DNA of 64,000 bases from Kallotenue papyrolyticum (GCF_000526415.1 NZ_JAGA01000002.1:1914001-1978000); one strand, 5' to 3'. Numbered from the stretch's first letter, positions 53,908 through 63,233 are shown. The notes: generated by a model from the letters alone, not told the origin. Numbers and translations: made by a program.

Positions 53908-55416
53908 ATGCAAGATCTAGGTAACCGTAAGAGATCTTTGGTGCAGAAAAGCCTCAATCAACCCTACTTTATAGCCACTTTACTTTTTGTCAGTGCCCTC
54001 ACTATTCGTTTGTACCGCTTGACTGCCAACCCCCTTTGGTTAGATGAGCTTTATGGTTATCAGCTAAGTCAGCTTGGAGTGGGAGCAATTTTCCGAAACA
54101 CCCTTTACGTTCCCCACCCGCCATTGTATTATTTGCTTCTCCATGTCACATCAGGATGGGGTGCATTCCATGATGAATGGGCATGGCGTTGGTTTTCTGC
54201 TATCATCGGTGCAGCAAGTGTTCCTTTGCTCTACTACCTGGCAAAAAGCTTGTCCACCAAGAGCGCTGCATTCCTCAGTAGTCTTTTGTTGATGGTATCG
54301 CCAACCCACATCTACTACAGTCAAGAAGCAAGACCATACGCATTTCTTATATGCCTTGCAATCATAACATCATTGTTGGTGATAAAGATTAGAAAACAAC
54401 CCAAAAAACGAGAGTTATGGATAGGATTTACAGCATTGTCGCTTTGGGGTATCTTGAGTGGTTACAGTTTCATTATGGTTGTTGGTACACAACTATTATA
54501 TTTCGCGATCGTCGTTCGCAATTGGCGCTATTTGTTTATGTGTGGAGGAACGATCATTCTTTGCTGTCTGCTATTAGCTGGCCCTGCTATCAGGACGCTT
54601 GGAGAGACACACGCAGCCTACGCAAACAGTAAGGCAATTACTGTTACACTCTTAGCACAGGCGGTGCTTGTAGGTGATCCGCTCCGTTATGGATTGTTTT
54701 GGGCACACACGTGGGTCCCGCTCAGTCTCAGCCTGATCATGCTTATAGGATTAGCACATGCATTGTGGCTGTGGAGGGAGCAGGAAGCTCTGTACCATGG
54801 CATGCAAGTAATGCTTCCATTGGTGGCTTTTTTTGTAGTAGCCACTCCGATACTGCATATTACGTTGCCTGAATTTGAGTGGAGGCAGTTTCTAGTTCTT
54901 GTGCCATCATTCTATGTCTTATTGGCGATTGGATTCGCTCAGATTTGGCAACAACGAAGGATGGGTAAGGTCATCACAATTGCTGTATGTGTACTTGCCA
55001 TCGGCGCAAGTGCACGGAGCCTACAGCAGTATTGGAACATAACAAAAAGCCCCGAAGGATTGGCAGCTCTTTTTGTGCGCGATCATCAAGAAGAGAATGA
55101 TGCAATAGTAAGTTTGCATTACTCAGTGGACGCAGCACTGAGTTTCTATCTACCCAATAAAGAAGTATTTGCGAAACCAGACATCAATGGACAAGAGATA
55201 AGGTTTGCGCGCTCATCATCAATTTTACCAGAGGTACAGGATAAGATTGTGTATGATGCAACTGCTGTAACGATACGTCGATATCCGCGTGTATGGATTA
55301 TTTTTCATGCACCAACAAACACAGACATGGTGAATGTGCTAACTGAGGATTGTATGATAGTAAATGCACAAGAATTTTCGCCATTTCGTGTATTGATTGT
55401 AGATCAATGTCGGTAA
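53908..55416 (+). CDS. GT39/ArnT-like glycosyltransferase, horizontally acquired
   Basis: 502 residues with about eleven transmembrane helices. The catalytic-loop motif is RLTANPLWLDELYGYQLSQL, with the Asp-Glu of GT-C enzymes. HPPLYYLLLHVTSGWG and SPTHIYYSQEARPYA follow, both hallmarks of ArnT/PMT-like transferases that use polyprenyl-phosphate sugars. Base composition and codon choice (many A/T-ending codons) differ sharply from every neighbour. It stands between an IS200/IS605-type element and a decayed IS630, consistent with transfer. The acceptor is unknown. Confidence 0.85.
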   Translation: MQDLGNRKRSLVQKSLNQPYFIATLLFVSALTIRLYRLTANPLWLDELYGYQLSQLGVGAIFRNTLYVPHPPLYYLLLHVTSGWGAFHDEWAWRWFSAIIGAASVPLLYYLAKSLSTKSAAFLSSLLLMVSPTHIYYSQEARPYAFLICLAIITSLLVIKIRKQPKKRELWIGFTALSLWGILSGYSFIMVVGTQLLYFAIVVRNWRYLFMCGGTIILCCLLLAGPAIRTLGETHAAYANSKAITVTLLAQAVLVGDPLRYGLFWAHTWVPLSLSLIMLIGLAHALWLWREQEALYHGMQVMLPLVAFFVVATPILHITLPEFEWRQFLVLVPSFYVLLAIGFAQIWQQRRMGKVITIAVCVLAIGASARSLQQYWNITKSPEGLAALFVRDHQEENDAIVSLHYSVDAALSFYLPNKEVFAKPDINGQEIRFARSSSILPEVQDKIVYDATAVTIRRYPRVWIIFHAPTNTDMVNVLTEDCMIVNAQEFSPFRVLIVDQCR

Positions 55417-55602
55417 CAAAAGGTTATGTCTCTGAGTTGCATTCACAAGCGTTGGAGAAATAGCGATGTATGTCTGTTGAATAACCGTGGTTTTGGTTCC
55501 TAATAGGATTGTTGGTCGTATATGTCTTGTTTGGTTTCTATGCCCATCTCTCGAATAATTCAACTCGAGCTATGTAGCTATAAAGATGGCGTATGAAGCG
55601 CC

Positions 55603-56420
55603 TCCATGATAAAGGGATAGGCCGTCAGGGAGTGCAGCATGGTGACGTCCCAACCTTGGACGATGTCAATGACCAAGGCTTGGAGTGCGGTCAGATCCGG
55701 AAAGCATGTCCAGGCTCATGCATCGTTGAGCGCCTGCTAGACCCGCTCGGCTGGGTTGACCTCCGGCGCGCAGGGCGGTTGGAAGCCCAGGATCACCTGC
55801 GGCGGGCTCGGCAGGTCGTGGGCGGTATGACAGCGACTGTTCTCCACCAGCAACACCTTGCGCGTGTGGGGCCGTGCTCGCGCGAACTCGTCCAGAAAGA
55901 GCTGGAACAACATGCGGTTCAGCGTGGGCACGCCTAGAAAGGCGCCATGGGCGCGGCGCGATGACCCCGGAGAGGGAGCAGTTCTTGAACCGGTGTGGGT
56001 AGCTGCCGACCGGTTTCGTGCCACAGGCGGTGACGGGCCGGTGCCGGATCGTCTGCAAGCCGATGCGGCTTTCGTCCAAGGCCCAGACCTCACCTAGACG
56101 CTGGGGCGTGGCCGGCAGCACGGCCTGGAGGCGCTTCGTCCACTCCTCCTGAGGCGATGGCATGGGCGTTTTTATATGGTTGGGGCGGGCACTTTCCGCT
56201 TGGCGCGCAGCTTGTAGTGTCCCAGCGGGGGGACGGCGTTATAAGAGAGCTGCACGCCGAGGGTAGTCGCGATCCAGTGTGGTACGGCTCCATAGGAGGC
56301 AAAGCCCTGCGGGTGCGGTAGCGTCTGCGGCAACTGGGCGAGTTGCGGTTGATTCTCTACTGCCTTCCGCTGGGTTTGGCCGTTCTATCAGGGTGGTGGT
56401 GTAGCGGGCTGCGGTGGTGC
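55603..56420 (-). pseudogene. IS630-family transposase remnant
   Basis: Fragments of one IS630 transposase occur in order in different frames on the minus strand. The N-terminal part is at about 56400-56190 (NGQTQRKAVENQ, WIATTLGVQLSYNAV, LRAKRKVPAPTI). Then comes the DDE core with WALDESRIGLQT and GTKPVGSYPHRFKNCSL (about 56150-55960). In another frame are LLVENSRCHTAHDLP and FQPPCAPEVNPAERV, and in a third frame FPDLTALQALVIDIVQGWD near the C-terminus. At least three frameshifts and internal stops make it non-functional. Terminal inverted repeats were not identified. Confidence 0.8.
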
Positions 56421-56478
56421 AAGGCTGGGTTGCAACCGATCGACGGCCAGCGCGTTACGCATCGGCTTGGCTGTGCGT

Positions 56479-56484
56479 TATACT
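56479..56484 (+). promoter_or_regulatory. Putative -10 element of the phytase gene
   Basis: TATACT at 56479-56484, 46 bases before the phytase start; a weak TTACGC lies 18 bases upstream. The match is modest. Confidence 0.35.
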
Positions 56485-56529
56485 CTACAACCATTTTTTA
56501 TAGTTAATGAGGACCAGGAAGGGGGGAAG

Positions 56530-58821
56530 ATGCGTTTTGTGCTGCGCGGCTGTGGATCGGTTTTGCTCCTCATCGGGCTCCTAACGATCGCTGAGCCGGC
56601 CGCAAAAGCCTATAGAGTGGTCGTGCCCGCTGCCGTGGCCCTACCTGTCAGCGTGGCGCGGCCGGCTGGCGAGTCTGACCCGCTCGCCGAAGAAGATGCC
56701 GGTGAAGCGACCACCGCTTCACCAACGGCGAACCCGGCAAGCGTCAGTGCCATCGCTGCCAGAGTCGAAACCGAGCCGGTGCATACCAGTGGCGATGCCG
56801 CCGATGATGCTGCCGTCTGGATCCACCCCACCGACCCTTCTCTGAGCCTGATTATTGGCACTGACAAGCTCAGCGGCCTATCGCTATACGATCTCAATGG
56901 TCGCGAGCTCCAGTATCGCGCCGATGGCCGCATGAATAACATCGATCTGCGCTACAACGTTCCACTTGCGGGTGAAGCTGCTACCATCCTTGTTACCAGC
57001 AACCGTTCCAAGGGCGGTCTGTCGCTCTATCGCATGAATGAGGCTACTCGTCAGCTCGAAAGTATTGGCGCTCGCACGCTCTACCCCGCTTTTTCGCCCT
57101 ATGGTGTCTGTATGTACCGCAGCCTGCGCAGCAATGCCACGTATGTCTTTGCAACATCGGGCATGGGCGAGATTGAGCAGTGGCAACTCTTCGATAACGG
57201 CAACGGCAAGATCGATGGCCGACGGGTGCGTCAATGGTCCGTTGGTTCGAAGAGCGAAGGATGCGTTGCAGATGACCAGCTAGGTGTTCTCTACGTCGCC
57301 GAAGAAAGGGTTGGTATCTGGAAGTATAGCGCCGAGCCAGACGCCGGTAATGTGCGGACGCAGGTTGATCAGGTAGGCAGTCTCGGCCATCTGACAGCCG
57401 ATATCGAGGGCCTCACCCTCTACTACGCCGCCGACGGTACCGGCTATCTGATTGCCTCCAGTCAGGGCGATGACAGCTTTGCCGTTTATGGACGCGAGGG
57501 CGCCAATGTCTACCTCGGTAGCTTCGTTGTTCACGCCGGCAACGGCATCGACGGTATAACGCATACCGACGGGATTGATGTCAACAATAGCGCCCTGGGG
57601 GCTTCCTTCCCAGGCGGCCTGTTTGTGGTGCAGGACAGTTCCAACGACGGACAACATCAGAACTTCAAGTTGGTTGACTGGCGAGATATTGCCGCTGTAC
57701 TCGGCCTGCGCGTTGACACCGGCTGGGAACCGCGCGCGGTGGGTCGCCACACACCAAGGCCCACCCCTACCGTTACCCCATCGCCTGGTGCACTACCGAC
57801 CTCTGGGCCGACGGCTACACCCACGTCCTCCAGCGCAAGCCGGCTCAGCATTCCGATCGAGGCCGATGCACGGGTTGAAGAAGGCCATCCAACCACTAAT
57901 TTCGGTGCCTCGACAACGTTGCGTGTCGATGGTGGCAGTGATCCGGACGTTGAAAGCTACCTGCGTGTCACCGTATCCGGTATCACCGGTGAGATCCAAT
58001 CCGCCAAGCTACGGCTCTATCCAACCAGCAGTTCGGCTGCAGGCTTGACCTTGTCCACCACGCACAACAATTGGCTGGAAAGCGCCATCACCTGGAGTAA
58101 TCGTCCGGCGCGCGCCAGCACGATCGCTACAATCAACCGCGCCAGCAGTGGTACATGGCTCGAGTTCGATGTCTCTGCCCAGGTGCACACCGATGGCACC
58201 TACAGTTTTGTCGTCTCAACGACCAGTCCAGATGGCTTTTCCCTGGGCTCGCGTGAAAGCCCGAACCGTCCTGAACTCGTGTTGACCCTGAGCACACCGA
58301 CCACAGCTACACCAACAGCTACACCTACATCTCTGCCAGCTCCCTCGCCGACCGCGTCACCTACGCCGACACCGACGTCCCGCAGCTCCGCTATCCCCTT
58401 AACCTGGCGCTTCGAAGCTGAAGACTACCGCGGGTACTACGACACAACCGCCGGCAACAGTGGTGGCGCCTACCGCAACGATGATGTCGATATCCAGCGC
58501 ACGCAGGACAGTGGCGGCGGCTACAATGTCGGGTGGATCGCCCGTGGTGAGTGGTTGGCATACGATATCAATCTACCAAGCGACGCGCAGTATCGCATAA
58601 CACTACGCGTTGCCACGCCCTACACTGACCGCCGGCTGCGGGTGGAGGTGGACGGCGTCAACCTGAGCGGGACGGTAACGTTGCCCGCCACAGGATCTTA
58701 TCAGACATGGACAGATGTTACGCTCGCTGCGATGCACCTCCAGGCTGGATGGCATAGGGTGCGCATTGTGGCCGAGACAAGCAGCTTCAACATTAATTAC
58801 ATCGTGGTTGGCAGTCCGTGA
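56530..58821 (+). CDS. Secreted multidomain beta-propeller phytase with DNRLRE and CBM6-like domains
   Basis: 763 residues. A signal peptide of about 27 residues (LRGCGSVLLLIGLLTIAEPAAKA) is followed by a short linker. A beta-propeller phytase domain occupies about 75-410 (DDAAVWIHPTDPSLSLIIGT, NIDLRYNV, SEGCVADDQLGVLYVAEE, ADIEGLTLYYAADG, DGITHTDGIDV). A Pro/Thr linker leads to a DNRLRE-type beta domain at about 437-590 (IEADARVEEGHPTTNFGAST). A second Thr/Pro linker leads to a CBM6/35-like module at about 623-763 (FEAEDYRGYYDTTAGNSGG). It probably releases phosphate from phytate outside the cell while bound to a surface or polysaccharide. ATG 56530 follows GGAAGGGGGG. Confidence 0.88.
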   Translation: MRFVLRGCGSVLLLIGLLTIAEPAAKAYRVVVPAAVALPVSVARPAGESDPLAEEDAGEATTASPTANPASVSAIAARVETEPVHTSGDAADDAAVWIHPTDPSLSLIIGTDKLSGLSLYDLNGRELQYRADGRMNNIDLRYNVPLAGEAATILVTSNRSKGGLSLYRMNEATRQLESIGARTLYPAFSPYGVCMYRSLRSNATYVFATSGMGEIEQWQLFDNGNGKIDGRRVRQWSVGSKSEGCVADDQLGVLYVAEERVGIWKYSAEPDAGNVRTQVDQVGSLGHLTADIEGLTLYYAADGTGYLIASSQGDDSFAVYGREGANVYLGSFVVHAGNGIDGITHTDGIDVNNSALGASFPGGLFVVQDSSNDGQHQNFKLVDWRDIAAVLGLRVDTGWEPRAVGRHTPRPTPTVTPSPGALPTSGPTATPTSSSASRLSIPIEADARVEEGHPTTNFGASTTLRVDGGSDPDVESYLRVTVSGITGEIQSAKLRLYPTSSSAAGLTLSTTHNNWLESAITWSNRPARASTIATINRASSGTWLEFDVSAQVHTDGTYSFVVSTTSPDGFSLGSRESPNRPELVLTLSTPTTATPTATPTSLPAPSPTASPTPTPTSRSSAIPLTWRFEAEDYRGYYDTTAGNSGGAYRNDDVDIQRTQDSGGGYNVGWIARGEWLAYDINLPSDAQYRITLRVATPYTDRRLRVEVDGVNLSGTVTLPATGSYQTWTDVTLAAMHLQAGWHRVRIVAETSSFNINYIVVGSP

Positions 58822-58930
58822 CGCTTCTGACCGGATCCGTCAACCTGTGGATCGCTCTGGGGTAGCGCTGGCCCCACTGCGCACGTGGCCTGCTCGTCCG
58901 CAACGCTGCGCCGGTGTGCCCATCACCTAC

Positions 58931-61093
58931 CTATGGTTGGGCCTGTCGGTAGAGCTCGCGCAGGTAGGTGATCACCTGCCAGATCTCTTCTTCGCTGAGC
59001 TGATCGCCAAAAGCGGGCATTGCCGTGCCGGGTTTACCGTTTTTGATCCACTCAAAGACCTGCGCATCGGTGTGGGTGGCGAAGTGCGGGATGGTGAAAT
59101 CGGCGGGCAGGCCGGGCAAGGTGGCGGCTGCCGGTCCATCACCGCGTCCGCTCAAGCCGTGGCAACTGGCGCACGAACGCTCGTAGATCGCCTTGCCGGC
59201 AGCCAGCACCTCGGGCGTGGGGCTGAGCGGATTGGTGCGTTCGGCAGCGCGCGTCAGATAGTAGGGCACGGTTGCCGCGCCAAACGCTAGCGCGACCATC
59301 AGCAGTGCGCTGCTCTGGAAGCGGCCCTGCCAGCGTCGCGCGATCGGGAGCTGGCTCAGCGCGGTCAGCATCAGCGCTAGGGTGAGCAGGACCGCCCAGA
59401 GTGGTGCGCCGGCAGACGGGGTAGTGCTGCTCGGCGCCAGCGAGGTGTCGATGATGAAGGTGTGGCGCACATCGTCCATGCCACGCGCGCGCAGAATCGT
59501 TTCCAGGTGCCACTGGCCGGGCATGGTCAGCAGCGCGCCGCGCGCCCCCCAGCGGTTGGGCTCGACCCGCGCGAGCTGCAGCTCGGTGATCTCTTCGCTG
59601 TGCGCGGGCATGCTGGCGCGAATCACCGCTTCGGGTTCTACCCCGGGCGGCAGACCATAGGCCGTCAGGGCGTAGATATCGCCGGCGGTGTCGTTGCGCA
59701 CGATCTGCAGCACCAGGTAGGTATTCCCCGCGCGCGTGCGTTGTGTCAGGCCCTCGGCCTGCGCGACCGACGTTTCCGGTGGCGGGCTGGCGGTCAGCAG
59801 GCCGACCGTTGCCAGCAGCACCACGCTTAGGCCGATTTCGAACCCGACGCTGCGCCGCAGGGTCCGCAGGCCGGCGGCCTCGGGTCCGCGTGCCAAACGC
59901 GGATGCAGCCACCAGCGGTTGAAGCCACCCACGGCCAGCAACAAACCGAACAGACCCAGTTTGACGCTCAGGGCGCGACCATAGGTCGTCGTCCACAGCT
60001 CGCTGATTGCGCTTAGATGGCGCAGCGCCGCAAAGGTGCCGGTGGTCGCCAGCACGATCACCGCTGCGGTGGCCATGCCGGTGAAGTGCGCCACCAGCTG
60101 CGTCAACGCGCCACTACGGCGGGTGGCGGCGCGGCGGGCTGCCAGCAGTGTCGCCAACAGCGCGGCCAGCCCGCCGATCCAGGCACAGGTCGCCAGCAGG
60201 TGTGCCAGATCGAAGCCGATCGCGCTGATGGTCATGAGCCTGCCGCTCAGATCGCGACCCTGACTCACCGCGCTATGGCTCAGCAGACTTAGCGTCAGCA
60301 GCGCGGCGCTGCCCACCACCAGGCCAACCCCGGCGCGACGCCGGTCGCGACTGATCAAAACCAGCGCCAGCAGGCCGATCAGCGCGATGCGCAACGCCAG
60401 CAGCAGGCCGACGCGCGAGCGGAGCGCAAACGTGAGCGCATCGCCGCCCGCTGTGGCGCTGGCCAGCAGCAGCGCGCCGCTCGCGCCCAGCAGCGCCAGC
60501 AGACCGCCGCCGATCTCGATGCGCCGCGCAACGCGCTCGAACAGCGCCGCGCCCGAAGCGTCCAGCGTCGTGGGCTGCCAGACCAGCAGCCGAAAGCAGA
60601 GCCCACCCAGCGCCAGTGTCAGCCCCAGCAGCGTCAGCCAGCGCGCCGCGACATCGCTCAGCGGTGGGGCTGCCAGCGGGTCGGGCGGCGCGGGGGGCAA
60701 CACCAGGGGCGCGTTGGCGGCTGCCGGATCGCCGATCACAAAGGGCACCATGCCGGTCATGGTGTGGCCGTCGGCGGTGGAGAGCGTGCGCCACTGCAGG
60801 CTATAAACGCCTTCGGCCAGCGGCGGCAGCTCCAGCAGCAGCACGTAGGGATCGGCGGGATCGACGCGGCTCGGCGCTGTGGCGATCGGTCCGCTCTCGG
60901 CGCTGGTGAGCACCACGCGGCTGTACGATGGTTCGAGCGGTTCGCTGAAGCGCAGCCGCGCCACGGCGGGCGCTTCGGCCAGCACCGCGTTGGGCGCGGG
61001 ATCCGACTCCACCAGCGTGGCGTGGGCCGCTGCCGGTCGCGGCGCCAGCAGCACCAGGACCAGCAGCGTGAAGAACCAGAAGAGACGTCGCAT
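58931..61093 (-). CDS. CopC-CopD fusion with C-terminal cytochrome c domain
   Basis: 720 residues. A signal peptide (FWFFTLLVLVLLAPRPAAA) leads into a CopC-like domain from the His directly after cleavage (HATLVESDPAPNAVL) to about residue 125, with YSLQWRTLSTADGHTM. A CopD-like membrane domain (about 150-440, eight helices) follows, then a beta-rich extracytoplasmic region and one more helix. The protein ends with a class I cytochrome c domain: CASCH haem-binding motif at about C641-H645, and probable Met ligand in GTAMPAFGD. CopC binds copper and CopD moves it across the membrane; the haem suggests redox coupling. It is downstream of the gene at 61144. Confidence 0.88.
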   Translation of the reverse strand: MRRLFWFFTLLVLVLLAPRPAAAHATLVESDPAPNAVLAEAPAVARLRFSEPLEPSYSRVVLTSAESGPIATAPSRVDPADPYVLLLELPPLAEGVYSLQWRTLSTADGHTMTGMVPFVIGDPAAANAPLVLPPAPPDPLAAPPLSDVAARWLTLLGLTLALGGLCFRLLVWQPTTLDASGAALFERVARRIEIGGGLLALLGASGALLLASATAGGDALTFALRSRVGLLLALRIALIGLLALVLISRDRRRAGVGLVVGSAALLTLSLLSHSAVSQGRDLSGRLMTISAIGFDLAHLLATCAWIGGLAALLATLLAARRAATRRSGALTQLVAHFTGMATAAVIVLATTGTFAALRHLSAISELWTTTYGRALSVKLGLFGLLLAVGGFNRWWLHPRLARGPEAAGLRTLRRSVGFEIGLSVVLLATVGLLTASPPPETSVAQAEGLTQRTRAGNTYLVLQIVRNDTAGDIYALTAYGLPPGVEPEAVIRASMPAHSEEITELQLARVEPNRWGARGALLTMPGQWHLETILRARGMDDVRHTFIIDTSLAPSSTTPSAGAPLWAVLLTLALMLTALSQLPIARRWQGRFQSSALLMVALAFGAATVPYYLTRAAERTNPLSPTPEVLAAGKAIYERSCASCHGLSGRGDGPAAATLPGLPADFTIPHFATHTDAQVFEWIKNGKPGTAMPAFGDQLSEEEIWQVITYLRELYRQAQP

Positions 61094-61143
61094 GGTTTCG
61101 AAAGCCTGGCGCAGCAGACGCGCCGCTGCGCCAGGCGCGAGCG

Positions 61144-61782
61144 CTAGCGCGCGGATGGAACCGGCGTCTCGTGACGGCTCAGCGTAGCAGTGCGGCGGCG
61201 CAGAGCCAGCGCTGCTACCACCAGTCCGCCCAGCCCGATCAGCAGCCCCAGTGCGCCGACGACCAGCGCAGTGCGCGCCGTGGCCTGTGCTGCGGCCAGT
61301 TGTTCCGCCAGCGCCACATTGGTGGGCACGCTGCGCGGGAATTGCAGCTCGCTGACCGGCTGCACGCCATCAAAGCCGTCGGGGCTGGAAGTAAACGACT
61401 CGTCAACGGGTGTGCCGTTGATCTGGCCGTAGAAGCGGAAGGTATAATCGCCCGGCTCGGTGGGGTAGAACACGGCAGTATAGACGCCCGGCTCGTTCCA
61501 GGCCGGCTTCAGCTTCAGCTCGCGCTGCTGCGAACCCTTGATCACCTCGGCGCGCAGCGTGTCGGCCAAGCCTTCGACCGGCAGATTGGTCTCGTGGTTG
61601 ACTACGCGCAGCCAGATGCCGTTTTGCTCGTTCTCGAAGGCCGGTTCGTTTATGAAGCCGACGGTGAACTCGTAGGGACCGACCTCACGATGTTCGTGGG
61701 CCAGCGCCGCGGCGGGCGCGAGCAGCAGCGCGATGATCAGCATGCCGAGAGCGGCACGCAACGCGGATGGAATGCGTCGCAT
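61144..61782 (-). CDS. Membrane-anchored secreted protein of the copper module, unknown function
   Basis: 212 residues. Signal peptide (LGMLIIALLLAPAAALA), then a His-containing start of the mature part (HEHREVGPYEFTVGFINEPA) and a beta-sandwich-like region (GIWLRVVNHETNLPVEGLAD, GVYTAVFYPTEPGDYTFRFYG). One C-terminal transmembrane helix (ALVVGALGLLIGLGGLVVAALAL) ends in a basic tail. ATG 61782 follows AGGAGGAG. I recognise no named family. It lies directly upstream of the CopC-CopD-cytochrome gene on the same strand, so a role in copper handling or cytochrome oxidase assembly is inferred. Confidence 0.8.
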   Translation of the reverse strand: MRRIPSALRAALGMLIIALLLAPAAALAHEHREVGPYEFTVGFINEPAFENEQNGIWLRVVNHETNLPVEGLADTLRAEVIKGSQQRELKLKPAWNEPGVYTAVFYPTEPGDYTFRFYGQINGTPVDESFTSSPDGFDGVQPVSELQFPRSVPTNVALAEQLAAAQATARTALVVGALGLLIGLGGLVVAALALRRRTATLSRHETPVPSAR

Positions 61783-61839
61783 GATACATCTCCTCCTTGC
61801 GTCAGCAAGCATGGTTGTCGTTCCGTCTGATCAGGCGGA

Positions 61840-62289
61840 TCATCCGAACAAAAGCCAAGTCTGAAGGAGTGCGACGCGAGGGGGATCGCGCGGCGGCGAT
61901 GGGTATTGACCCTGCCGCACGCTGCTGCGCGTGATCATCAGGTGGCGTTTGACCCGCAATGCCGGGAGCAGCACCAGCGGCAGCACCACGGCGATCGTCA
62001 GCGCCGAGGGATGATCTTCGCTGCGTGGCACGCGGTGTTCATCGCTGCCGGGCACGGGCTGAGGGTCGTGCGCATGGCCACTATGGCGCTGATCGGCATA
62101 GCTGGCCATCTTCTCCGGCTGCTCCTGAGCGATGGGCAGATGCGTGCCGGGCAGGTGTCGCTGGCAGTGGATCACGCAGGCTGCCGGCCCGCCAAAGGCC
62201 AGCGCCAGCAACAGCAGCAGCAGACAGGGCGTCCCCCACGGGGCGTGCGTTGGCTGCCATACCAAGCTGCTAGGTGATCCTGCCATCAT
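61840..62289 (-). CDS. His-rich membrane protein of the copper module
   Basis: 149 residues from tandem ATGs at 62289. One transmembrane helix lies near residues 20-40 (TPCLLLLLLALAFGGPAACVIHC), followed by a loop rich in histidine (CQRHLPGTHLPI, HSGHAHDPQP, DEHRVPRSEDHP), and a second helix (ALTIAVVLPLVLLPAL). Histidine and cysteine near the membrane suggest metal binding, which agrees with the downstream copper genes. I recognise no family. A longer frame extends to 62406, but it runs through a promoter-like sequence and a ten-base homopolymer, so the internal start is preferred. Confidence 0.55.
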   Translation of the reverse strand: MMAGSPSSLVWQPTHAPWGTPCLLLLLLALAFGGPAACVIHCQRHLPGTHLPIAQEQPEKMASYADQRHSGHAHDPQPVPGSDEHRVPRSEDHPSALTIAVVLPLVLLPALRVKRHLMITRSSVRQGQYPSPPRDPPRVALLQTWLLFG

Positions 62290-62319
62290 GCTGCCTGCTC
62301 GCTGCTCTCGCCAGGGGCC

Positions 62320-62329
62320 GGGGGGGGGG
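62320..62329. repeat. Ten-base poly-G/poly-C tract
   Basis: An uninterrupted run of ten G on the plus strand, 31 bases upstream of the start of the His-rich gene and downstream of its predicted promoter, so it would lie in the leader. Confidence 0.85.
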
Positions 62330-62354
62330 TGGCGCCCGCTGCCGTGACGATCTA

Positions 62355-62383
62355 TGTATAGCATACGTTGGCGCTTCTGAAAA
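62355..62383 (-). promoter_or_regulatory. Putative promoter of the copper module
   Basis: Minus strand TTTTCA at 62383-62378, a 17-base spacer, and TATACA at 62360-62355. Each hexamer matches four of six consensus bases and the spacing is ideal. It reads toward the His-rich gene and the CopC-CopD operon. Confidence 0.45.
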
Positions 62384-62432
62384 GGGATGCGTGCCGGAGC
62401 GGACACTCGGGTACCGAATCGAGGGCAGCGCG

Positions 62433-63230
62433 CTAGCGCGCCTGCTGGCGGCGACGCCAGAGCAGATACAGGGCGATCGAGCCGGCAACCGCGGCGTTGA
62501 GCGAGGCGATCTGTCCGGCCATCGGCAGGCGCAACACAAAGTCGCTCCGTTCGCGCAGCAGGCGGCTCACGCCGGGGCCTTCAGCGCCTACAATCAGCGC
62601 CAGCGGCAGATCGGCGCGTTGCGCGTCGAGATCCTGGGCGCGTGGATCGTCTTCCAGGGCAGCGATCCAGATCTGGCGCTGCTTGAGGCGCTCGATAACC
62701 TGTGCCAGGTTGGGCACTTCGGCGATCAGCAGATGCTCAACCGCACCGGCGGAGGCGTTGACCACCGCGGGCGTGATGCCGGCGGTGCGCCGTGCGGGCA
62801 GGATCACACCATGCGCGCCCACGGCTTCGGCGGTGCGCAGCAGCGTGCCGACGTTCTGGGGATCCTGCAGGTGATCCAGCACCAGCAGCAGTGCATCATC
62901 GCCGCGCTGCTGGGCCAGGGCCAGCATCTCCTCTACATCGGCGTAGGGATACGGGCCGGTCTCCAGCGCCACGCCCTGATGGTTGGCGCCCTCGGTGCGC
63001 TGGTCGAGCTGCTGGCGCGGCACGCGTTCGACGCGTACGCCGGCGGTGCGCGCCAGCGCCAGCAGCTCGGTGATCGGCCCGCCCTCGCGCACGCCCTCGG
63101 CGATCAGCAGGCGCCTGATGCGGCGCCGACGCGCGCGCAGCGCCTCGCGCACGGCGTTGCGGCCATACAACAGCTCGTGGCTGCGCTGCGGCGTGGATGG
63201 TCGGCTGGGGGCAGGCTTCGTGCGCGGCAT
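62433..63230 (-). CDS. rlmB: 23S rRNA (guanosine-2'-O-)-methyltransferase RlmB / TrmH family
   Basis: 265 residues. It has an N-terminal substrate-binding domain starting HELLYGRNAVREALRARRRR. The SPOUT domain shows LLVLDHLQDPQNVGTLLRTAE, VVNASAGAVEHLLIAEV, the knot motif LIVGAEGPGVSRL and MAGQIASLNAAVAGSIALY. These are the TrmH motifs 1-3 in RlmB form (NxGxxxRTA type with DPQN). It 2'-O-methylates a guanosine in 23S rRNA. Three bases separate it from the end of dnaJ. The region before it is a 20-residue basic leader. Confidence 0.93.
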   Translation of the reverse strand: MPRTKPAPSRPSTPQRSHELLYGRNAVREALRARRRRIRRLLIAEGVREGGPITELLALARTAGVRVERVPRQQLDQRTEGANHQGVALETGPYPYADVEEMLALAQQRGDDALLLVLDHLQDPQNVGTLLRTAEAVGAHGVILPARRTAGITPAVVNASAGAVEHLLIAEVPNLAQVIERLKQRQIWIAALEDDPRAQDLDAQRADLPLALIVGAEGPGVSRLLRERSDFVLRLPMAGQIASLNAAVAGSIALYLLWRRRQQAR

Positions 63231-63233
63231 GAT

